Assembly (NCBI RefSeq): GCF_030244015.1
Contig: NZ_JASSYX010000003.1
Span: 682,001 to 746,000 of the forward strand
Length of the DNA: 64,000 nucleotides
Reading direction: 5' to 3'
Origin: Pedobacter ginsengisoli
GTDB lineage: Bacteria; Bacteroidota; Bacteroidia; Sphingobacteriales; Sphingobacteriaceae
Shown here: positions 46,152-56,385 of the stretch, piece by piece
Numbering within the stretch: position 1 is the first letter of the stretch
Layout of the letters: every line of letters begins with the position of its first letter
Position numbers and translations under genes: made by a program
The notes under the pieces: generated by a model
Told to the model about the DNA's origin: nothing
The model's input: the letters and a program-made list of their open reading frames with translations, nothing else
Database searches by the model: none

Positions 46152-48923
46152 TTGAAACATTACGCAATCAACAATTTAAAGGTACTATTATTTAGTTTAT
46201 GCATTTGCATAATATACTCCTGCAGCTCTCAAAAGGACACTGCGACAAGCAGGGGCATGCAAAACCTTACCGCCCGTTACAATTACATCTATAACTCAAA
46301 TGTTATCCTCACCGGGCATCAGCTGGAGCTGACTGAAAATTACGTTGACAACTATGACCAGATTCTTCCGGTCTATCTGGGTCCCGAGGCAGACAACAAC
46401 ACAGCAGGAGCTTCACTCAACCTGAAGCCAATGGATGATATCATTAAAAAAGCACAGGCCATCATTCTTGAAAAAAGTTACAGCAATTACCTGGACGACG
46501 CGTACATCCTGCTCGGAAAGGCAAACTTCTTTAACGGCAACTATTTCAATGCTGTTGAATACTTTGATTACACGACCAAAGCCTATAAAAAGAACACAAA
46601 CAGCTATCTGGAAGCCCTCAACTGGAAAGCGAGAAGCCTGATGCAATTAAAACGCATTAGCGAAGCAAACCAGGTTTTGGATACACTTGAAGCATTAATA
46701 CCAGATATAAAATCCAGAAAAAGACTTGCCGCACCTTTAGCCACGCTTGCTCAAATGTGCATTTATCTAAAGAACAACGCAGCAGCCATCTCCTATTTAA
46801 AGGATGCTGTAAAGAATGCAACGCAAAGTCAGGAAAGAATCCGCTGGACCTATATTCTTGCGCAGCTTTATGAAAGCCAGAAAAACTATAAGGAGGCCTC
46901 CCTTAATTATAGAAAAGTAGAACGGAGCAACGCCCCTTTTGAAATGTATTTCAATGCCAACTTAAACCAGATTAAACTCAAAACTTTCCTGGGAGATATC
47001 CGGTCAGACAACAAGGATGAACTGCTCTCCCTTCTAAAGGACGATAAAAACCTCGATTACAACGATCAGGTGTATTTCCAGGTGGCCGAAAACCACGCTG
47101 CCAGGGAAGAATATGAAGAGGCCCAGAAATTCTATCAGTTCTCTATTCAAAAAAGCACTACAAATCAATATCAGAAAGGACTTTCTTATCTGAGGATAGC
47201 CGACCTGAATTTTAAGCAGTTCAAGGATTATTTAAAGGCTAAGTCTTATTACGACAGCACAGTCAATACCCTGCCCAAAAGCTATCCGGGATATGACCTC
47301 ATCCTTAAAAAGAACCAGAACCTGAGATACCTCACCAACCGTTTTGAAATCATAGCGCTTGAAGATACACTTCAGTACATTTCCAGACAACCGGAAGCCA
47401 GCCGTGCCGGGCTGATAGAAGCACTGGCGAGCCCTGTTATTGAGACGGCCGCCCCTGTAAACAACAATACTTCAGCGGGATTCAATTATGCTGGAAATTA
47501 TAGCACCAGCCCGACCAACAAAGCGCAGCCGCAAAATTCATTTTACTTCAGTAATCCTACGGCGATCAGCATAGGCTTTAATGATTTTAAGAAAAAATGG
47601 GGAAGCAGAAAGCTGGAAAATAACTGGCGGCAAAGTGTCAGGTCCTCAGCCCAGGAAACCACACAAGACATCGTTAATAATACCAGCAGCACACCAGCAA
47701 ATCCCGACGAAGCCGCACCGGTCATCAAAGATAAAGCAACCCTGGTAAAACAATATACAGATGCACTTCCTGTTACGCCAGATCTGCTCACACAGTCCAA
47801 TCAAAAAATCATCGATGCTTATTATGAGATTGCCAGTTTCTATCTGCAGGAACTGGAAGATGCCAAAGAAGCTGAGGAAATTTATTTAATACTGCTAAAG
47901 CGTTTTCCGGCGAACAATCACCTTGCGACTATTTACTATAGCCTGTTTCTGATCAACAAAGGCTCAAACGAAGCTAAAGCCAATGAATATAAAAATAAGG
48001 TACTGACAGATTTCCCTGCGTCGATATATGCCAAAACAATTCTGGACCCGTCTTTTTCTGCAAAACAATCCGAACTTGAAACCGCTGTAAATAAAAAATA
48101 TAATGAGACTTTTGAACAGTACGAGAAGAAGGCCTTCGGCAATGTGATCCAACAGGCAAATGAAAATGCACGAACAGGTCAAAACCTGCTTTCCCCGCAA
48201 TTTGCCTACCTGAAAGCAATTGCAATTGGCCGCACCAGCCATGTAGACAGCCTGATCATTGCACTGGACACCATCATCACGCAATTTCCTGATGACAAAC
48301 TAATTACGCCCCTGGTCAAAGAACATTTAACGTATATCAACGCACATCTTTCAGATTTCAAAAAAAGACAGATCGCCCTGATAGATTTTGACCCCAATGA
48401 ACCTCCATTCATAGAAAAGACAAATACGGCTCCGATTGCCAAAGCTGTCCAAAATCAGCCTGCACAAACAGCAGTTCCGACCAGTCCAAAGACAGTGGAA
48501 AAAAAACAGAGTGTTCCTGCACCATCCAACGTCACACCGGCTCCTGCTGTTAAAGTTGAGGGGCCATTCAGCACAGCTGAATCTTCAATCTACTATTATG
48601 TAGTGGCAGTTGCAGATGCCTCCCTTACCTTAAGCTCATCCCGTTTTGGCATTGGCCAGTTCAACAGGGGAAACTATTCAGGAAGTGGCCTCAGGCACCA
48701 GTTAAAAGAATTTGACAACGATCAGCTCATATATGTAGGGAACTTTAGTAATTTTGAAGATGCTAAAACTTATTCAAACGGGATTACCCCCCAATTGAAA
48801 CAAATCATGAAGGTGCCCGTTAATGTTTATACCAGTTTCATCATCAGCAAAGAAAACTTCGATAAACTTACCAGCAAGAACCTACTGAACAAGTACATCG
48901 AATTCTATAAAAACAATTATTAA
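46152..48923 (+). CDS. sprE: T9SS lipoprotein SprE/PorW
   Basis: TPR-rich lipoprotein of 923 residues, needed for type IX secretion and gliding in relatives. Lipoprotein signal KVLLFSLCICIIYSC (Cys about 24). The TTG at 46152 must be the start, since no ATG precedes the signal. TPR-like helices (about 110-390 and 550-720) are separated by a low-complexity linker; a second Pro/Ala/Thr/Gln-rich linker (about 770-800) precedes a C-terminal domain (about 815-920). One base separates it from the PBP gene. Confidence 0.82.
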   Translation: MKHYAINNLKVLLFSLCICIIYSCSSQKDTATSRGMQNLTARYNYIYNSNVILTGHQLELTENYVDNYDQILPVYLGPEADNNTAGASLNLKPMDDIIKKAQAIILEKSYSNYLDDAYILLGKANFFNGNYFNAVEYFDYTTKAYKKNTNSYLEALNWKARSLMQLKRISEANQVLDTLEALIPDIKSRKRLAAPLATLAQMCIYLKNNAAAISYLKDAVKNATQSQERIRWTYILAQLYESQKNYKEASLNYRKVERSNAPFEMYFNANLNQIKLKTFLGDIRSDNKDELLSLLKDDKNLDYNDQVYFQVAENHAAREEYEEAQKFYQFSIQKSTTNQYQKGLSYLRIADLNFKQFKDYLKAKSYYDSTVNTLPKSYPGYDLILKKNQNLRYLTNRFEIIALEDTLQYISRQPEASRAGLIEALASPVIETAAPVNNNTSAGFNYAGNYSTSPTNKAQPQNSFYFSNPTAISIGFNDFKKKWGSRKLENNWRQSVRSSAQETTQDIVNNTSSTPANPDEAAPVIKDKATLVKQYTDALPVTPDLLTQSNQKIIDAYYEIASFYLQELEDAKEAEEIYLILLKRFPANNHLATIYYSLFLINKGSNEAKANEYKNKVLTDFPASIYAKTILDPSFSAKQSELETAVNKKYNETFEQYEKKAFGNVIQQANENARTGQNLLSPQFAYLKAIAIGRTSHVDSLIIALDTIITQFPDDKLITPLVKEHLTYINAHLSDFKKRQIALIDFDPNEPPFIEKTNTAPIAKAVQNQPAQTAVPTSPKTVEKKQSVPAPSNVTPAPAVKVEGPFSTAESSIYYYVVAVADASLTLSSSRFGIGQFNRGNYSGSGLRHQLKEFDNDQLIYVGNFSNFEDAKTYSNGITPQLKQIMKVPVNVYTSFIISKENFDKLTSKNLLNKYIEFYKNNY

Positions 48924-48924
48924 A

Positions 48925-51150
48925 ATGAATAAACCACTTTCGCAGGGAGACATTAGAAAGTATAATTATAGATTATGGAAAATATTGATTGGCGCAATGG
49001 TTTTGTTTGCGCTGTTTATCGTTTCCATCGGTTTCGGGTTATTTGGCGAACTGCCTTCATTCAGGGACATTGAACACCCGAAAAGTAACCAGGCATCGGA
49101 GATCGTGACAGATGATGGAAGGGTATTAGGTACATATTTTGTACAAAATCGCTCCAATGTTACTTATCCTGAAATATCTCCAAATGTCATCAATGCATTA
49201 ATTGCAACAGAAGACATCAGGTTTCGCAAGCATTCCGGCATAGACTTTAAACGTACGTTTACCATTATCCTGTACAACCTGATCGGTAAAAAGCAAGGTG
49301 GCAGCACCATTACACAGCAACTTGCGCTAAACCTATTTTCTGACGAAGGCAGACAAAAGAACATGATCAAGCGGACGCTCCAAAAATTCAAGGAATGGGT
49401 GATAGCAGTTAAACTGGAACGCAATTACACAAAGGAGGAGATCATTGTTATGTACCTGAATACTGTTGATTTCGGAAACCAGGCCTATGGCATCAAGTCC
49501 GCCGCAAGGGTATATTACAATACCACACCGGATAAGCTCACTGTTTCCCAGGCAGCCACACTGATTGGCATCCTGAAAGGAATAACCCGTTATTCCCCTA
49601 CCCGTAATCCGGAACGGTCACTGGCCAGGAGAAACACCATCATGGGGCTAATGGTGAAAGCAGAACTGCTCACCGAACAGGAGTTCAATACAGAGAAAGA
49701 AAAACCGCTTGGCCTCAGATTTAATGCCGCTACGGTAAACGAAGGAATCGCTCCTTATTTCAGGGCAGTACTCAAAAGCGACATCAGGAGAATTTTTGAC
49801 GAGCGCTCCATTACCAAACCAGACGGAACTCCTTACGACCTTGACCGTGACGGACTCAGAATCATTACGACAATCAACTACGACATGCAGGTATATGCCG
49901 AGGAAGCCCAGAAAGAATACATGAAGATCCTGCAGGCATCGTTTTTAAAAAGCTGGAAAGGAAGAAACCCCTTCAAAGGAAAAGAACTGCAGATAGAACA
50001 GGGTGTCAAAAGATCCGACAGGTACAAAGCACTGATCCTTGAAGGAAAATCGGAAGAAGAGATCAAAACAGATTTCAATACACCTACCAAGCTCACCATT
50101 TTCAGCTGGAAAGGAAATATTGACACCGTAATGAAACCGATCGATTCCGTCAGATATTATAAAATGCTGCTTAGGAATGCCATGATGGCCATGGATCCGC
50201 AAACAGGCTATGTTAAAGCATGGGTAGGCGGCATTAATTATGAACATTTCAAATATGACCAGGTAAAAATGGGAACCCGGCAAGTGGGTTCTACAGCGAA
50301 ACCATTTACCTATGCAGTTGCGGTCGAAAACGGGTATTCCCCATGCTTCACTGTACTGAACGAACCGGTAAGCATTGACGTTCCAGGCGGCGAGCCCTGG
50401 GTTCCGCGCTCCAGCGGTACCGTTCCGGGCTATCTGACCTTACAAAAAGGCCTGGCACTGTCACAAAACTATATTGTGGCCTATCTAATGAAGCAGGTCG
50501 GGCCAACGGCCGTTGCAACACTTGCCAAGAAAATGGGGATCACATCTGACGTTCCTCCATATCCTTCCATAGCACTGGGTTCCTTTGATGCCTCGGTCTA
50601 TGATATGGTGGGAGCTTACAGTGCTTTCGCAAATAAAGGAGTCTGGACCAAACCAACCTATATATTAAGGATAGAGGACAAGAACGGCGTACTGCTGCAC
50701 AGTGAAAAACCGATCCCGGTTCCCGCGATGAATGAGGAAGTCGCTTATATCATGACGCGTATGCTGCGGGGCGTTGTCACCAGCGGAACAGGCTGGCGTC
50801 TTGCCGGCAAATATGGCGTAAAGGCTCCTATCGGAGGAAAAACCGGCACCACTCAGAACAATTCAGACGGCTGGTTTATGGGCATTAGCCCGCAGCTGGT
50901 TGCCGGCGTATGGACAGGCTGTGAAGACCGGGCATTCCATTTTACCAGTACAGCCCAGGGCGACGGTGCCACAACCGCCCTTCCCATCTTTGCCGGTTTT
51001 ATGAAACGGGTTTATGCAAATCCTAAGCTAAAGATCAGTCAGGCTGATTTTGAACCACCAAAGAATGGGGTATCAATAGTGTATGACTGCAACCAGTATC
51101 AGCAACAGCAGGACCAGAGCACTGAACTGGATGAAAAACTGGGATTTTAA
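48925..51150 (+). CDS. mrcA: Penicillin-binding protein 1A (bifunctional)
   Basis: Peptidoglycan glycosyltransferase and DD-transpeptidase, 741 residues. N-terminal membrane anchor (about 20-40). Glycosyltransferase motifs: ATEDIRFRKHSGID (about 92-105) and GGSTITQQLALNLF (about 122-135). Transpeptidase motifs: SxxK in GSTAKPFTY (about 454), SxN in SQN (about 511) and KTG in IGGKTGTTQN (about 638). Coupled by a one-base gap to sprE; uvrC follows after 20 bases. Confidence 0.94.
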   Translation: MNKPLSQGDIRKYNYRLWKILIGAMVLFALFIVSIGFGLFGELPSFRDIEHPKSNQASEIVTDDGRVLGTYFVQNRSNVTYPEISPNVINALIATEDIRFRKHSGIDFKRTFTIILYNLIGKKQGGSTITQQLALNLFSDEGRQKNMIKRTLQKFKEWVIAVKLERNYTKEEIIVMYLNTVDFGNQAYGIKSAARVYYNTTPDKLTVSQAATLIGILKGITRYSPTRNPERSLARRNTIMGLMVKAELLTEQEFNTEKEKPLGLRFNAATVNEGIAPYFRAVLKSDIRRIFDERSITKPDGTPYDLDRDGLRIITTINYDMQVYAEEAQKEYMKILQASFLKSWKGRNPFKGKELQIEQGVKRSDRYKALILEGKSEEEIKTDFNTPTKLTIFSWKGNIDTVMKPIDSVRYYKMLLRNAMMAMDPQTGYVKAWVGGINYEHFKYDQVKMGTRQVGSTAKPFTYAVAVENGYSPCFTVLNEPVSIDVPGGEPWVPRSSGTVPGYLTLQKGLALSQNYIVAYLMKQVGPTAVATLAKKMGITSDVPPYPSIALGSFDASVYDMVGAYSAFANKGVWTKPTYILRIEDKNGVLLHSEKPIPVPAMNEEVAYIMTRMLRGVVTSGTGWRLAGKYGVKAPIGGKTGTTQNNSDGWFMGISPQLVAGVWTGCEDRAFHFTSTAQGDGATTALPIFAGFMKRVYANPKLKISQADFEPPKNGVSIVYDCNQYQQQQDQSTELDEKLGF

Positions 51151-51170
51151 TTTAGCATCCTCCCGTTATC

Positions 51171-52973
51171 ATGAGTGCTTTCGAACATAAAAAAGTTGTA
51201 GCTGATATTCCGCATAAACCCGGTGTCTACCAGTTTTGGGATACAGACGGAACGCTGATTTATATCGGCAAAGCCAAAGACCTCAGAAATCGCGTCGGTT
51301 CTTATTTTAATAAGGACAACCAGATGAACGGCAAGACCAAAGTATTGGTTTCCAGGATCAGAAAGATCTCCTTTACCATAGTTGACACCGAAATCGACGC
51401 CTGGCTTCTGGAAAACAGCCTGATCAAAAAGCACCAGCCCCGATACAATATCCTGCTGAAAGATGACAAGACTTTTCCCTGGATCATCATCAAAAAAGAA
51501 CCCTTCCCCCGAGTATTCTGGACCCGGAAAATGGTGAAGGACGGTTCCACCTATTTCGGTCCATATGCTTCGGTAGGCATGATGCACACCATACTTGACC
51601 TGATCAAGGAAACCTATCCGCTGCGTACCTGCAACCTGCCGCTAACACCTGCAAATATCGACGGCGGGAAGTTTAAAGTCTGCCTGGAATACCAGATCGG
51701 CAATTGTAAAGGTCCTTGCCAGGCCTATCAGACACTCGACGATTATAGCAACAATATTGAAGAAATCAAAGACATCCTCAACGGGAAGATAGGCAATGTC
51801 ATAAAAAATGTCAAACAGGTAATCAGGAATGCAGTAGACCAGCTCAACTTTGAATATGCACATCAATACCAAAGAAAACTACAGATCCTGGAAAAATATC
51901 AAAGCAAATCTACAGTTGTAAACAGCGCAATTACCAATATAGATGTAGTGAGTATTGCCTCTGATGAGCACTACGCATTTGTAAACTATTTAAAGGTAAT
52001 GAACGGCAGCATCATACAGACCCAGACCATTGAAATCAAAAAGCGTTTGGATGAAACCGACGAGGAGCTCCTCACCATTGCCATTACAGAGTTTCGCACC
52101 AGGTTTCACAGTACTTCAAAGGAGATCATTGTCCCGTTTGACATCATACTCCTGGATGAAAACCTTAAGTTCACAGTTCCAAAACTTGGCGAGAAGAAGA
52201 AATTACTGGAACTTTCACAAAAGAATGTGCTCTTCTTTAAAAAGGAAAAGCTCAACCAATATGAAAAATTAAACCCGGACCTCCGGACGGACAGGATACT
52301 GAGCCAGATGCAAAAAGACCTCAGGCTTACGCAACTGCCAAAACACATCGAATGTTTCGACAACTCCAATTTCCAGGGCAAATACCCGGTTTCCGCTATT
52401 GTCGTATTTAAGGATGCCAAACCCTCTAAAAAAGACTACCGGCATTTCAATGTAAAAACAGTAGAAGGGCCTAATGATTTCGCCACCATGGAAGAAGCAG
52501 TTTACAGACGTTATAAACGCATGCTTGAGGAAGATGGCACACTGCCTCAGCTCATCATCATTGATGGCGGCAAGGGGCAGCTTTCCTCTGCAATGACCAG
52601 TCTGAAGAAACTTGGCATCGACAAAAAAGTAACCGTCATCGGCATCGCCAAAAGGCTGGAAGAATTGTATTATCCCGACGACTCCTATCCGCTCTATCTC
52701 GACAAAAAATCAGAAACCTTAAAAGTGATCCAGCAGCTCCGCGACGAAGCGCACCGTTTTGGAATCACCTTTCACAGGAAGAAAAGAGATCAGGGCACAC
52801 TCAAGACCGAACTTGAAGAGATCGGTGGTATCGGAAAGACCACCGCCGACAAACTTTTGAGACATTTCAAATCTGTTAAGAAGATCAAAGAAGCCACAGA
52901 AGCAGAACTGGCCGAAGTATTGAACAAGAAACAGGTGCAAACCCTGCTTCAGCATTTTAACAATCAGGTATAA
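51171..52973 (+). CDS. uvrC: Excinuclease ABC subunit C
   Basis: Dual-incision nuclease of nucleotide excision repair, 600 residues. N-terminal GIY-YIG domain (GVYQFWDTDGTLIYIGKAKDLRNRV, about 17-41), Cys-rich CLEYQIGNCKGPCQAY (about 169-184), UVR motif near 210, RNase H-like endonuclease with HIECFDNSNFQG (about 391-402) and IIDGGKGQL (about 463-471), and C-terminal helix-hairpin-helix LEEIGGIGKTTADKLLRHF. Convergent with gldN across a large inverted repeat. Confidence 0.96.
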   Translation: MSAFEHKKVVADIPHKPGVYQFWDTDGTLIYIGKAKDLRNRVGSYFNKDNQMNGKTKVLVSRIRKISFTIVDTEIDAWLLENSLIKKHQPRYNILLKDDKTFPWIIIKKEPFPRVFWTRKMVKDGSTYFGPYASVGMMHTILDLIKETYPLRTCNLPLTPANIDGGKFKVCLEYQIGNCKGPCQAYQTLDDYSNNIEEIKDILNGKIGNVIKNVKQVIRNAVDQLNFEYAHQYQRKLQILEKYQSKSTVVNSAITNIDVVSIASDEHYAFVNYLKVMNGSIIQTQTIEIKKRLDETDEELLTIAITEFRTRFHSTSKEIIVPFDIILLDENLKFTVPKLGEKKKLLELSQKNVLFFKKEKLNQYEKLNPDLRTDRILSQMQKDLRLTQLPKHIECFDNSNFQGKYPVSAIVVFKDAKPSKKDYRHFNVKTVEGPNDFATMEEAVYRRYKRMLEEDGTLPQLIIIDGGKGQLSSAMTSLKKLGIDKKVTVIGIAKRLEELYYPDDSYPLYLDKKSETLKVIQQLRDEAHRFGITFHRKKRDQGTLKTELEEIGGIGKTTADKLLRHFKSVKKIKEATEAELAEVLNKKQVQTLLQHFNNQV

Positions 52974-52977
52974 AACA

Positions 52978-53051
52978 CGTCATCTCGACCTTAGGAGAGA
53001 TCTCTTGCTTGTGTTATAGTTCAAGAGATCTCTCCTAAGGTCGAGATGACG
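52978..53051. repeat. Perfect 30-bp inverted repeat between uvrC and gldN
   Basis: Left arm 52978-53007 and right arm 53022-53051 are exact reverse complements; spacer CTTGTGTTATAGTT. The arms contain CGTCATCTCGACC and the palindrome AGAGATCTCT. It starts four bases after the uvrC stop and ends 24 before the gldN stop. No T-run follows either arm, so it is not a classic terminator. The CGTCATCTCGACC core resembles dispersed repeats in Bacteroidota genomes. Confidence 0.9.
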
Positions 53052-53075
53052 AAAAAGTAAAATAAAATCAGGCAA

Positions 53076-53957
53076 TTAATACTCCCAGAGACTTTGCTCA
53101 AAATCAGATACCGATTTCTTAATCCGTTCAGATTCATAGAGTTTTTTGGGATCTTTAGGATCAGTCAGTCCAAGCATATCAGTAATGTTCTTATTACCCG
53201 GGTTTGTCTCTTTAACGATATAACTATAGAACAATCTCCTCACAAAAAAATCATCAAAAGTCAGCGTAGACGCATCATTGGCAGGATTGACCAAACGTTT
53301 CGTGCTTAGGAGCTGTCTGGCATCATCGTAATAGATCCAGAATACCGGCTGCCAGTTTCCCTCCACCATCTTCATAGGCGCAATACCTATTATCCTGGGT
53401 TCAAAAATAGATCGTTTTGTATCCAGGATCCAGTCTTCCTTGATCCGGTATTTCACAAACTCATCCGACCTCAGTCTTCCCAGAGACGGCGCAGCGATCT
53501 TTCCGGTCAGTGAATCGGCAACACCTTCGACAGATCCCCTTGCACTTTGCAATGCTTCCTGCGCAGTCAGCGCGATCTTAAAAGAATCATTATCGTCCAG
53601 TAATTTCCCTGCTGTGGTATCTTTATTAGAATATGCTGTAAGCTCTTCATTCCCTATTGCCTCCAGCAATACATCGATCAGTTTAGAGCCTTCAGCACCT
53701 AAAACAGAATTGATCGTATCACGCAGGTCAATTTCTCTCCAGATCCGTTTAGAATAAACGACATCTTCCTCACGCACATCAGCATAAGGAACCATCACAT
53801 TGCTGTCGATATCTTTTCTCACCGCAAACCCGTCTTTTGGTGGTGTTTTAATCCTGGATTTCTTTAACGTATCGGCTCCTGCAGGAGGGATACTATCCTG
53901 CGCATAAGCTCCCGTGCCTAATAACAACAATACTGCAATACCTAAAATCTTTTTCAT
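53076..53957 (-). CDS. gldN: T9SS ring protein GldN/PorN
   Basis: Periplasmic component of the type IX secretion ring with GldK, 293 residues. Signal peptide to about residue 19 (LLLLGTGAYAQ). The body carries the pattern SKRIWREIDLRDTINSV and IGIAPMKMVEGNWQPVFWIYYDDARQLL. It follows gldM by six bases and ends the operon. Confidence 0.93.
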   Translation of the reverse strand: MKKILGIAVLLLLGTGAYAQDSIPPAGADTLKKSRIKTPPKDGFAVRKDIDSNVMVPYADVREEDVVYSKRIWREIDLRDTINSVLGAEGSKLIDVLLEAIGNEELTAYSNKDTTAGKLLDDNDSFKIALTAQEALQSARGSVEGVADSLTGKIAAPSLGRLRSDEFVKYRIKEDWILDTKRSIFEPRIIGIAPMKMVEGNWQPVFWIYYDDARQLLSTKRLVNPANDASTLTFDDFFVRRLFYSYIVKETNPGNKNITDMLGLTDPKDPKKLYESERIKKSVSDFEQSLWEY

Positions 53958-53963
53958 AATATG

Positions 53964-55502
53964 CTATTTTGCTACAAATGTTATTCCATCCAGCACTTTC
54001 TGTCTTCCATCAGGACCTTCACAAACAACATCTTTAAAGATGATCGTTGCTCCCGGCCTCAAAGAATGCAGTGCTCCTTTAATCTGTCCGCTAAATCCCG
54101 CTCCGCTGTTCTGCATCGTCACCGCATCCGATCTCGGATTGATAAAGGTAGCAGAAAACCTGAGTACCCTGAACTTCACATCAAAAACAAAGTCTTCAAG
54201 CTGTGTTTCCAACGCACCTGCTCCTTCGATCCATTCCAAAGGAACATTCCCGCCGGATTTACCTTTTATGTACGCTTTCGGTGTAGGCAGCGCCTTCACT
54301 CTGAACTGCTGCGAACCTAAATTTAAGGTTTTTCCGCCATTTGTCGCAGAAACATTTATGCTTAAGGTCTTGCCTACCTGGGTACCGCCTACATTTACCA
54401 TATATTTTCCACTGCCACCTGAGATTGAACCACCTGTTATAGAGGCATGAACACTTTCCAACGGAAATCCCGCAGCAGAAACAGAAAACGGATTAGGGAT
54501 ACCGGCATAGATCACATTCATCTTATCCGGCGACACCGTTGCAGATGGTTTAGCCACCTGGTAAGTTTGTTCCGGAGTAAAGTACTCCTTGATCTGCCCG
54601 TCGGTCTGTCTCACACGAATGGTGCCCCGCCATTTAAATACCCCAACACTGCCCGTGCTGCCGGTATAAATTCCTTTTCCGTCCTTTACAGACAAACTGC
54701 TTCCCCCGACAGTGATCTCAGGATTTGACCTGGAATCACTGGCGGTCAAAAATACCTCGGCAGTATACGGCTGTCCCTGTACAATATAAGAACTTGGCGC
54801 AACAGCAACAGCTGCAAACTGATCCAGATTGACCAGTGCTTTATCCATATTTCCAAATAACTTCTTCACCACCTCTGCCTCAGCATTTTTTACATCCGAC
54901 TGGATCTTGCTTAAAGTAGTGTTTGCTGCAGTAAGCGGCATACCCTCGCCAAAGTTTATGTCTTCCCATTTTTTATTTCCGTTAATCCCTTTTACAGCGT
55001 CTTTGGCTTCCAGTGTAAAAGTTATCCCTGCCCTGTCTTTCGCGTCCAGCAGGGCGATCAGTTTCTCACGTGTCTCATTGATTTTGTTTTTCAGTTTCAC
55101 ACCTTCCTTCTGGTTGATCATGATTCCCTGGGCAATGTCCATATTCGCCCTTTCTACCAAGTCTCCTGTTTCTTCGTCGATACCATTCCCTGCTTTTTGA
55201 AAACGGTCTTTCAGTTGCTGCACATAATTGTTCAGGTCATTTGCATAGGCTTTAGCCTTGTTGGCCTTTTCCCAGATCGGCTGAGCCCTTGCAGGTTCAT
55301 CTTTAAGTTTGGTATTTTGAAATGAAGAAAATAACTGGTCAATACTGGTGTTCACGTTAGTTTTAGAACTCACCAGACTATCATTGAAATTCTTAAAGGC
55401 ATTTAATATTGTATCTGATACGTTCAACGCAAGCATAGCAAGCAATACCAAATACATGATATTGATCATCTTCTGCCTCGTTGTCTCTTTTGCTCCGGCC
55501 AT
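53964..55502 (-). CDS. gldM: T9SS motor subunit GldM/PorM
   Basis: Inner-membrane motor protein, 512 residues. One N-terminal membrane segment (KMINIMYLVLLAMLALNVS, about 11-29) with R9 in ETTRQKM, the residue matching the essential Arg in Flavobacterium GldM. A long periplasmic part with four beta domains (about 220-512) reaches toward GldK-GldN. Six-base gap to gldN; 45 bases after gldL. Confidence 0.95.
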   Translation of the reverse strand: MAGAKETTRQKMINIMYLVLLAMLALNVSDTILNAFKNFNDSLVSSKTNVNTSIDQLFSSFQNTKLKDEPARAQPIWEKANKAKAYANDLNNYVQQLKDRFQKAGNGIDEETGDLVERANMDIAQGIMINQKEGVKLKNKINETREKLIALLDAKDRAGITFTLEAKDAVKGINGNKKWEDINFGEGMPLTAANTTLSKIQSDVKNAEAEVVKKLFGNMDKALVNLDQFAAVAVAPSSYIVQGQPYTAEVFLTASDSRSNPEITVGGSSLSVKDGKGIYTGSTGSVGVFKWRGTIRVRQTDGQIKEYFTPEQTYQVAKPSATVSPDKMNVIYAGIPNPFSVSAAGFPLESVHASITGGSISGGSGKYMVNVGGTQVGKTLSINVSATNGGKTLNLGSQQFRVKALPTPKAYIKGKSGGNVPLEWIEGAGALETQLEDFVFDVKFRVLRFSATFINPRSDAVTMQNSGAGFSGQIKGALHSLRPGATIIFKDVVCEGPDGRQKVLDGITFVAK

Positions 55503-55546
55503 TCTAAATAATTCTGTTGTTAATTAATAAAAAGTTAGCTTACTAA

Positions 55547-56350
55547 TTATACACGTGGCTGGTTCATAGCAGACAACATGTTGCCGTAAATGGCATTTAA
55601 TGATGACAGATTTTTAGCCAGTTTACCTACTTCTTCCTTAAACTGTTTAGAATCTTCCATAGACTCGTTAAAGTTATTCATGGTCAGTGAAAGGTTCTGG
55701 TAAAACTTGTTCATGGATTTAAGGTGTGCACTTGAATCCTGCAGTTCGAGCTCATATACTGCATTTAATGCCGAAAGATTTTTTGCCAGTGCATTTACCT
55801 GGTCATGATAAGACTGTGAAGCCACATTGCTGTTACCGAGTTCCGCAAGCTGAGCGGTAGCTTTGGTAAAAGCGTTATTTAAACCATCAAAACTGGCCGA
55901 TGCAGTTTTTACCTTACCTGTAAATTCACTTGTCGCAGTTGAAGCGTCAGCCACATTAGAGATCGCAGATACCTTATCACCAAAAGTGCGTAAGCCTGCA
56001 CCCAGACTTTCAATCAGTTCAGGGCCGATCTTTGCGTCTGAAAGCATTTTATCCAGTGCAGCAGTCGACGACGGACCTGCACTCACTACCGGTCTTGAAG
56101 ATTTTGGAAGCTCGCCATCATATTTATCATCCAGTTCAGGATAGACCCTTTCCCATGGAAGCTCCTGGGCCGGCTGCCTGAAGCCTGTTAAAAAGAATAA
56201 GATAGACTCCACACCCAAACCGGCGCCGATAGCCCAGTTTCCAAACGTTCCCCCTATATGAAGAATTTTAAATAATGCGCCTAAAATTACCACACTGGCA
56301 CCCCAGGAAATTGCCACGTGTAACCAATCAAATTTTTGCTTTGCTGCCAT
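55547..56350 (-). CDS. gldL: T9SS motor subunit GldL/PorL
   Basis: Five of these surround the GldM dimer to use the proton motive force. 267 residues with two membrane segments (about 11-30 and 38-58), then a cytoplasmic coiled coil. The charged membrane residues known to matter in F. johnsoniae GldL appear here as K28, H31 and E48. Helices in the C-terminal part have internal repeats (LAKNLSALNAVYELEL and LAKNLSSLNAIYGNML). Confidence 0.95.
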   Translation of the reverse strand: MAAKQKFDWLHVAISWGASVVILGALFKILHIGGTFGNWAIGAGLGVESILFFLTGFRQPAQELPWERVYPELDDKYDGELPKSSRPVVSAGPSSTAALDKMLSDAKIGPELIESLGAGLRTFGDKVSAISNVADASTATSEFTGKVKTASASFDGLNNAFTKATAQLAELGNSNVASQSYHDQVNALAKNLSALNAVYELELQDSSAHLKSMNKFYQNLSLTMNNFNESMEDSKQFKEEVGKLAKNLSSLNAIYGNMLSAMNQPRV

Positions 56351-56385
56351 GTTTCTTTAAATAAGGATAATGTTATAAGTTTTAT

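Noticed and set aside
52978..53051. Insertion sequence ends or terminator
   Set aside because: No transposase or target duplication lies between or beside the arms, and neither arm is followed by a T-run.
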